64,000 nt of DNA from Noviherbaspirillum pedocola (lineage in GTDB: Bacteria > Pseudomonadota > Gammaproteobacteria > Burkholderiales > Burkholderiaceae_D): contig NZ_JAEPBG010000003.1 of the NCBI RefSeq assembly GCF_016632335.1, positions 186,001 to 250,000 on the forward strand, given 5' to 3'. Shown in pieces: positions 55,755 through 64,000 of the stretch (the first letter of the stretch is position 1; each line of letters starts with the position of its first letter). Both the position numbers and the translations under genes were made by a program. Under the pieces are notes generated by a model. The model saw only the letters and a program-made list of their open reading frames with translations. It had not been told where the DNA came from and did no database searches.

Positions 55755-55910
55755 TTGCATTGCCTTTTCGATTCTTTCGTGGCTTGGCGTCCTTGCCTTG
55801 CGTAACGGTGATAACCCAGTCGCGGACTCTTGTGTAGCGACTGCTCCAGCCATGCGCTCCACGATTGATAGACCTGGTGCGCGGTCGAGCAGACCCAAAA
55901 AATCTCGGGT

Positions 55911-55984
55911 CTTCGTAGGGTGGGCGCAGCCCACGCGGTCTGCGGCACGCAAGAAAACGCGTGGGCTGCGCCCACCCTACGAAG
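55911..55984. repeat. REP-like 27-bp perfect inverted repeat
   Basis: Arms 55911-55937 (cttcgtagggtgggcgcag plus cccacgcg) and 55958-55984 are exact reverse complements around a 20-base spacer. It sits in the 239-bp gap between holA and proA; the right arm ends 9 bp after the holA stop. The GTAGGGTGGGC tip is similar to the GTAGGTTGGGC tip of the elements at 27.4 and 60.3 kb. It could also serve as terminator for holA. Confidence 0.9.
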
Positions 55985-55993
55985 ACGACATGT

Positions 55994-57016
55994 TCAGCGT
56001 CTGCCTTGCGCGATCTTCAATCCCAGCTGCAGCAGCGCATCCCACGCATCCCCGGAAAAGCCGCGCGGCCTCAGGCCCTTCACCATGCGGTCGATCTGCG
56101 CCGCTTCGCGCAGCGCGTCCTTCAGCCAGGGCAGAGGTAGCCTGCGCAGCGCGGCATCGGCCAGGCGCTCGCGCGGACCCCACACCCGGTTTTCCTTCAG
56201 CAGCGCCGCCAACGGCTTTCCATCGGCCAATCCCGACTGCAGCTTGATCAGCGTGCGGATCTCCTCGGCCATGGCCCACAGCACCAGTGGCAGCGCTTCG
56301 CCTTCGCCCTCCAGGCCTTCGAGCATGCGCACCAGGCGCGCGCAGTCGCCGGCGAGCATCGCTTCGTTAAGCTTGAACACATCATAGCGCGCCACATTCA
56401 GCACCGCATCGTGCACCTGCTCGAAGGACAGCCGGCCCGGCGGATACAGCAGCGCCAGCTTCTGCAACTCCTGGTGCGCGGCCAGCAGATTGCCTTCGAC
56501 GCGTTCAGTGATGAAGTCCAGGCTGTCGCGCTCCGCGCTCTGGCCTTGCGCGGCGAGGCGTGTGCCGATCCAGCCCGGCAATTGCGCGCGTTCGACGCGG
56601 CCGATCTCGAGATACACGCCGGCATTCTGCAGCGCCGTGACCCAGGCGGCCTTCTTCGACGCCCAGTCGAGCTCGGGCAGCGTGATGAGCGTGACATTGT
56701 CCGGCGACAGCATGCCGACATAGGCTTGCAGCGCCTGGCCGCCATCCTTGCCGGGCTTGCCGGTCGGAATGCGCAGCTCGATGAGCTTGCGGTCGCCAAA
56801 CAGCGATTGCGACTGGCTGGCCGCTGCCAGCGCGCTCCAGCGAAAGCCGCGCTCGACCGTCATCACCTCGCGCTCGGTGTAGCCGCGCTCGCGCGCGGCG
56901 CGGCGGATGCGGTCGGCCGACTCCAGCGCCAGCAGATGCTCGTCGCTGGCGATCACATACAGGGGCGCGAGCGTCTTGCCGAGATGGGCGTCGAGCGCGT
57001 CGAGTCGCAGCTGCAT
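55994..57016 (-). CDS. holA: DNA polymerase III subunit delta
   Basis: A 340-residue clamp-loader delta subunit. Family segments: LAPLYVIASDEHLLALESAD at the start, SLFGDRKLIELRIPTGKP, the LLAAHQELQKLALLYP helix pair and the C-terminal LPLVLWAMAEEIRTLIKLQ. It opens the beta clamp. It begins one base after the lptE stop, as usual for the leuS-lptE-holA block. Confidence 0.95.
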   Translation of the reverse strand: MQLRLDALDAHLGKTLAPLYVIASDEHLLALESADRIRRAARERGYTEREVMTVERGFRWSALAAASQSQSLFGDRKLIELRIPTGKPGKDGGQALQAYVGMLSPDNVTLITLPELDWASKKAAWVTALQNAGVYLEIGRVERAQLPGWIGTRLAAQGQSAERDSLDFITERVEGNLLAAHQELQKLALLYPPGRLSFEQVHDAVLNVARYDVFKLNEAMLAGDCARLVRMLEGLEGEGEALPLVLWAMAEEIRTLIKLQSGLADGKPLAALLKENRVWGPRERLADAALRRLPLPWLKDALREAAQIDRMVKGLRPRGFSGDAWDALLQLGLKIAQGRR

Positions 57017-57017
57017 C

Positions 57018-60259
<3,242 letters not shown>

Positions 60260-60346
60260 TTATACTGGCAGGCCGCTGCGCGGGGTGGGTGGGGAAAGAG
60301 GGCGTTTCGAAGCGGTCGGCTCATTAGGCGCTCGGCGCGCATTCCT

Positions 60347-60427
60347 CGTAGGTTGGGCTGGCAAGCCCAACATCGGGCGCCTGCGGGCCGCGAGCATGTT
60401 GGGCTTCCTTCGTCAGCCCAACCTACG
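60347..60427. repeat. REP-like inverted repeat pair
   Basis: Left arm 60347-60371 (cgtaggttgggctggcaag plus cccaac) differs by one base from copy A at 27376. The right arm 60398-60427 is its complement interrupted by a short insertion (ccttc). It fills the gap between the barstar gene and leuS. Confidence 0.88.
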
Positions 60428-60441
60428 CAGCCGCGCCGGGT

Positions 60442-60768
60442 TCAGGTTTCAATCAAGCGCAACCCCGGCTTCTGCCCGGCATCCGTGATCCGCTCGTTGG
60501 CCGCATCGATCAGGGCTTCGAGTGTTTCCAGGATTCGCGGCGTTTTGCTGCGCAAGACATCCGCATGCTGCAGCTCGATCTCCAGCATCTCGCCCGGACC
60601 AAGCGCGAAACCGCTCATGCCGTCGCCATCGCGCACGCCGGACAGGCAGTCGACCCAGGCATCGAGATTGGCGCCGTAATACGCCGGAAAGCCGAAGGCG
60701 GCCTGCGATTCCCGGTGAAAGGACGGCCAATCGGTGATGCGCCTGCCGTCGAGCGCCACGCGCGCCAT
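60442..60768 (-). CDS. Barstar-family protein
   Basis: A 108-residue barstar-like protein: VALDGRRITDWPSFHRESQA, then AFGFPAYYGANLDAWVDCL, the most conserved barstar segment, and a C-terminal helical part (RILETLEALIDAANERI). Barstar inhibits the ribonuclease barnase. No barnase gene is in the window, so it may guard against RNases from elsewhere or regulate a different nuclease. It starts two bases after the exbD stop, apparently as part of the tonB-exbB-exbD operon. Confidence 0.87.
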   Translation of the reverse strand: MARVALDGRRITDWPSFHRESQAAFGFPAYYGANLDAWVDCLSGVRDGDGMSGFALGPGEMLEIELQHADVLRSKTPRILETLEALIDAANERITDAGQKPGLRLIET

Positions 60769-60770
60769 CG

Positions 60771-61190
60771 CTATTTTTCCGTCGGCTGGGTGACGAAGCC
60801 GAGCTTGGTCAGGCCATTGTTCTGCGCGGCGGCCATGACCTGCGCGATGACTTCATAGCGCGTTCCCTTGTCGGCGCGCAGCTGCAGCTCGGGCTGCGGC
60901 TGCTTCTGTGCAGCAGCCGACATTCTGGCTGCCAGGTCGGCCTGCTCGATCGGCGCATCGTTCCAGTAGATCTTGCCGGCGCCGTCAATGGACAGCGTGA
61001 TGGTTTCCGGCTTTTCCGGCGCGGGAGCTGCCTGCGCCGCCGGCAAATCCAGCTTCACCGCATGGGTGAACAGCGGCGCGGTGATGATGAAGATCACCAG
61101 CAGCACCAGCATCACGTCCACCATCGGCGTGACGTTGATGTCGGACATGGGCGCGCCCTGCTTGTCGTCGTTGAATCCGCCGAATGCCAT
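60771..61190 (-). CDS. exbD: Biopolymer transport protein ExbD
   Basis: A 139-residue proton-channel partner of the TonB system. N-terminal INVTPMVDVMLVLLVIFIIT has the essential membrane Asp, and the periplasmic C-terminal domain ends with EVIAQVMAAAQNNGLTKLGF. With ExbB it converts proton motive force into TonB motion. Confidence 0.95.
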   Translation of the reverse strand: MAFGGFNDDKQGAPMSDINVTPMVDVMLVLLVIFIITAPLFTHAVKLDLPAAQAAPAPEKPETITLSIDGAGKIYWNDAPIEQADLAARMSAAAQKQPQPELQLRADKGTRYEVIAQVMAAAQNNGLTKLGFVTQPTEK

Positions 61191-61202
61191 GGGTTTGTCT
61201 CC

Positions 61203-61895
61203 TTATTTGCCGATGCGGCTGCCGGTGGTCAGATATGCATGCAGATCGTGCGCAAAGGCATCGAGTTCCGCCAGCGTGACGCGGTTGACCCGGGTGAAGG
61301 CGTTATAGGCCAGCACCGCGGGAATCGCGACCACCAGGCCGAGCGCTGTCATGATCAGCGCTTCGCCCACGGGGCCTGCGACCTTGTCGATCTGCACCGT
61401 GCCGGCCGCGGACACCGCGATCAGCGCATGGTAGATGCCCCAGACGGTGCCGAACAGGCCGACGAAGGGCGCGGTCGAGCCGACCGAGGCCAGCAGCGTC
61501 AGGCCGTTCTCGAGCCGCGCCGCGACGCGGTTGATTTGCTGGCGCAGCGTGCGGGTGATCAGCTCGCTCGGGTCGACGCTGGCGTTGAGCGAATTTTCCT
61601 GCGCGCGGATGTTGGCCGCTTCCAGGCTTTGCGCGGCCAGGGGCGTATAGACCTGCTCGCTGTCGGCGGCGCGCACCACGTCGATCGCGTCGGCCAGCGT
61701 CGGCGCCTTCCAAAAGGCTTCGAGGCTGCCGGCGCTCCTGCGGATACGCCAGGAACTCCAGGCTTTCGCCAGGATGTAGTACCAGCTGATGATGGACATC
61801 AGCAGCAGCACATAGGCCACCGCATGCGACACGGCGTCGCCTTGCGCCCAGTAGTGGGCCAGTCCCAGGTTTTGATTCGCGATCGTCGGATTCAT
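61203..61895 (-). CDS. exbB: MotA/TolQ/ExbB proton channel family protein ExbB
   Basis: A 230-residue inner-membrane protein with three membrane segments: VAYVLLLMSIISWYYILAKA, then LTLLASVGSTAPFVGLFGTVWGIYHAL and GPVGEALIMTALGLVVAIPAVLAYN in separate helices. The TAPFVGLFGTV and EALIMTALGL motifs are the family hallmarks. It lies 12 bp from exbD and 12 bp from tonB. Confidence 0.95.
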   Translation of the reverse strand: MNPTIANQNLGLAHYWAQGDAVSHAVAYVLLLMSIISWYYILAKAWSSWRIRRSAGSLEAFWKAPTLADAIDVVRAADSEQVYTPLAAQSLEAANIRAQENSLNASVDPSELITRTLRQQINRVAARLENGLTLLASVGSTAPFVGLFGTVWGIYHALIAVSAAGTVQIDKVAGPVGEALIMTALGLVVAIPAVLAYNAFTRVNRVTLAELDAFAHDLHAYLTTGSRIGK

Positions 61896-61907
61896 GGTGT
61901 GCTGTGC

Positions 61908-62663
61908 TTAATTGCTGAGTTTGAAGTTGATGGGAACGCGGAACCATTCGGTGATCGGCTTGCCGTCCAGCGTGGCCGGATGGAAATGCCAGTTCTGCAC
62001 CGCGCTTTTCGCCGCGTCGTCGAGCATCGGAAAGCCGCTGGATTGCGCGATCTGGACTTCTCCGGCGCTGCCGTCGGCGCGTACCTGGACCCGCAACATC
62101 ACCGTGCCTTCCTCGCCGTTGCGTATCGAGCGCGGCGGCTGCACTGGCGGACGGTTGGTGGCGGCATAGCTCGCGGGAATCGATGCGCCCGTGTGCACCG
62201 GCGGCGCGGGCGGTGCAGGTGGCGCGGGCGGTGCCACCGGTGCTTCCGGCGCCGGATTCGGCGTCGGCGTCGGCGCGGCTGTCACTGCAGGCGCAGCGGG
62301 CGCGGCAGGTGGGGCAGCCGGGACCTGTTCCGGCGACGGCTTGGGCACGTGCTTTGGTACAGCGCGATGCGGCTCGGGCGCCGGTTTCACCGGTCTGGGC
62401 GGTGTCTTCTTTTCCGGTGGTGGCTTGGCTGCGACCGGTTTCGGCGGCTCCGCCGGTTTGGGCGCTTCGGCAGGTTTCGGCGGCGCCACCGGCGCGGCAA
62501 CGGCAGGCGGCGTCGGTGGCAGTAGCGTCACTTCGATCGGCACGGGAGGCGCAACCAATGGTATCGGCGAGTTCGCACGGTAGCGCAGCGTCATGAAGGC
62601 CCCGCCATGGATCAGCAGGGACAAAAGGAGCGCTGCCGACAGACGTCGTGATGGCGCAGGCAT
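61908..62663 (-). CDS. tonB: Energy transducer TonB
   Basis: A 251-residue TonB. N-terminal anchor LSAALLLSLLIHGGAFMTL with the Ser/His face, a long Pro/Ala/Lys-rich rod (about residues 45-160), and the C-terminal domain from about 165 (NGEEGTVMLRVQVRADGSAG, GFPMLDDAAKSAVQNWHFHP). It energises TonB-dependent receptors for iron-siderophores and other ligands; no such receptor lies in this window. Confidence 0.94.
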   Translation of the reverse strand: MPAPSRRLSAALLLSLLIHGGAFMTLRYRANSPIPLVAPPVPIEVTLLPPTPPAVAAPVAPPKPAEAPKPAEPPKPVAAKPPPEKKTPPRPVKPAPEPHRAVPKHVPKPSPEQVPAAPPAAPAAPAVTAAPTPTPNPAPEAPVAPPAPPAPPAPPVHTGASIPASYAATNRPPVQPPRSIRNGEEGTVMLRVQVRADGSAGEVQIAQSSGFPMLDDAAKSAVQNWHFHPATLDGKPITEWFRVPINFKLSN

Positions 62664-62685
62664 CGAAACCTACACCGCCGCGTCG

Positions 62686-63492
62686 TCAGCGCAGGCCCAG
62701 GACATCCTGCATGTCGAACAGTCCACGCTCGCGCTCGGCGAGGAAACGCGCCGCGCGCAGGCTGCCGCTGGCATAGCTGGCGCGGCTGGACGACTTGTGG
62801 CTGATCTCGATGCGCTCGCCGATGCCGGCGAACAGCACCGTGTGGTCGCCGACGATGTCGCCGCCGCGTATCGTCGCGAAGCCGATCGAGGACGGGTCGC
62901 GCGGACCGGTGACGCCTTCGCGCGCGAACACGCCGACTTCGTTCAGGTCGCGGCCGAGCGCCTTTGCGACGACTTCGCCCATCTGCAGCGCGGTGCCCGA
63001 CGGCGCATCGACCTTGTGCCGATGGTGCGCCTCGATGATTTCGATGTCGTAGCCTTCGGAGAAATTCTTCGCGGCCAGTTCGAGCAGCTTCATCGTCACG
63101 TTCACGCCGACGCTCATGTTCGGCGCGAACACGATGGCGATCTTCTCGGCGGCGGCGGCGATGGCGGCCTTGCCGGCGGCGTCGAAGCCGGTGGTGCCGA
63201 TGATCATCTTGATGCCGTGCGCGGCGCAGTATTCCAGGTGCGCGAGCGTGCCTTCGGGGCGGGTGAAGTCGATCAGGTATTGCGCGTCGGCCAGGGCCGT
63301 GGCGAAGTCCGAGGCGATTTTCACGCCGCTGTCATGGCCGAGGAAGGCGGCGGCGTCGGTGCCGATGCCGATGGAGCCGGGCACATCGAGCGCGCCGGCG
63401 AGTTGTGCATCGGCATCGTTGCGGATGGCTTCGATCAGCATGCGACCCATCCGGCCGGAAGCGCCGGCGACTGCGATTTTCATAGGATTCAT
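62686..63492 (-). CDS. dapB: 4-hydroxy-tetrahydrodipicolinate reductase
   Basis: Lysine/diaminopimelate pathway enzyme of 268 residues. Nucleotide-binding [17 protein letters not shown], substrate loop [25 protein letters not shown], and the catalytic signature [20 protein letters not shown]. The first ATG (63492) overlaps the bamE stop; an internal ATG at 63483 gives the classical MKIAVAG start. Confidence 0.96.
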   Translation of the reverse strand: MNPMKIAVAGASGRMGRMLIEAIRNDADAQLAGALDVPGSIGIGTDAAAFLGHDSGVKIASDFATALADAQYLIDFTRPEGTLAHLEYCAAHGIKMIIGTTGFDAAGKAAIAAAAEKIAIVFAPNMSVGVNVTMKLLELAAKNFSEGYDIEIIEAHHRHKVDAPSGTALQMGEVVAKALGRDLNEVGVFAREGVTGPRDPSSIGFATIRGGDIVGDHTVLFAGIGERIEISHKSSSRASYASGSLRAARFLAERERGLFDMQDVLGLR

Positions 63493-64000
63493 GGTTGAGC
63501 TGTTGCGGGGGTGCGGGTATCGGCGGCGGGAGACGGCGTCGCTTCCGCGGCCGGCTTGGCGTCGCCTTTCTTCTGCTTTTCACCGGCGATGCGCGACAGG
63601 TAATCGGCTTCGGTCGGCAGGTCGCCGCCGACGATGCGCGTCAGGCGGTTGTCTTCGAAATACAGCGTGACGCGGCTCGCGGTGGTTTCGCCATTGCCCT
63701 TGCGGATGCGGAACGGGTAATCCCAGCGGTTCGCATGGAAGACGTCGGTCAGCAGCGGCGTGCCGAGGATGAAACGCACCTGGTCCTGGCTCATGCCTTC
63801 GCGCAGCTGCGAAATCATTTCGCGGGAAACGAAGTTGCCTTGCTGGATGTCGGGACGGTAAGGGCGGAGAAAGCCGAGGAAAGGTTTGTCGCGCGTGGTT
63901 TGCACGGTGTCGTGGTCGGACGAGGTCGGCACCGAGGCCGGAGCCGCGGCCTGTGCCTTCGGCGCTTCGCTGCGGGTCGCAACTTGCGGATCATCGATCA
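63489..64000 (-). CDS. bamE: Outer-membrane assembly lipoprotein BamE (5' end outside window)
   Basis: The frame stays open to the right edge, so the signal peptide and lipobox lie outside. The visible part has an Ala/Pro/Thr-rich linker, then the BamE/SmpA fold: [56 protein letters not shown] and [15 protein letters not shown], and a long Ala/Lys/Pro tail. BamE stabilises BamD-BamA in beta-barrel insertion. dapB begins at its stop. A fur gene is often divergent here, but that is beyond the window. Confidence 0.93.
   Translation of the reverse strand, partial: IDDPQVATRSEAPKAQAAAPASVPTSSDHDTVQTTRDKPFLGFLRPYRPDIQQGNFVSREMISQLREGMSQDQVRFILGTPLLTDVFHANRWDYPFRIRKGNGETTASRVTLYFEDNRLTRIVGGDLPTEADYLSRIAGEKQKKGDAKPAAEATPSPAADTRTPATAQP

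Overview
The window looks like a chromosomal segment of a high-GC betaproteobacterium, most probably of the Oxalobacteraceae or a close Burkholderiales relative (Herbaspirillum / Noviherbaspirillum / Herminiimonas type). This rests on gene content and order: ubiE-Tim44-ubiJ-ubiB, fmdB-DUF502-aspS, rpsP-rimM-trmD-rplS, a CobD/CbiB-like protein next to a Nudix hydrolase, DUF3579, and bamE-dapB-tonB-exbBD-leuS-lptE-holA-proA. No tRNA, rRNA, CRISPR array, insertion sequence or prophage was seen.

Layout. 1-944: a damaged minus-strand gene running off the left edge. 1.1-5.0 kb: ubiquinone operon. 5.0-6.35 kb: an accessory island with an 8-bp tandem repeat, a two-TM protein and a type III secretion SycD/LcrH-type chaperone. 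6.5-12.3 kb: fmdB, DUF502, aspS and the S16-RimM-TrmD-L19 operon. 12.3-15.5 kb: Nudix CoA hydrolase, CobD-like protein, DUF3579 and a zinc-type CDF exporter. 15.7-22.9 kb: a minor-pilin operon (pilE, fimT, pilV, pilW, pilX, pilY1). 22.9-29.6 kb: fumC, LysR, phosphatase, SDR, acyl-CoA ligase and a GlsB-type protein. 29.9-34.9 kb: sigma-54 activator and a TAXI-TRAP transporter with DUF1850. 34.9-41.4 kb: CsgG-like lipoprotein, methyltransferases, a hydrolase, a small membrane protein with a striking 5' UTR hairpin, and D-tartrate dehydratase. 41.5-43.7 kb: its LysR neighbour, then an HTH/AbiEii toxin-antitoxin-like pair. 43.9-49.6 kb: nitronate monooxygenase, hemerythrin, universal stress protein and a PatZ-like ligase/acetyltransferase, with two FNR/Anr-type boxes. 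49.6-54.5 kb: diguanylate cyclase, DUF1232, RNA methyltransferase, HCCA isomerase-like protein and HemJ. 54.5-64 kb: a minus-strand housekeeping block (proA, holA, lptE, leuS, barstar, exbD, exbB, tonB, dapB, bamE).

The backbone is ordinary; the interest lies in the inserts and the non-coding signals. These are the orphan type III chaperone with a broken secreted-type gene nearby, a 13-bp perfect helix that would bury the ribosome binding site and start codon of the gene at 39730-40008, a well-positioned FNR-type promoter that also fixes the start of the nitronate monooxygenase gene, an AbiEii-type toxin with an XRE rather than AbiEi-type partner, and REP-like inverted repeats of two related families.
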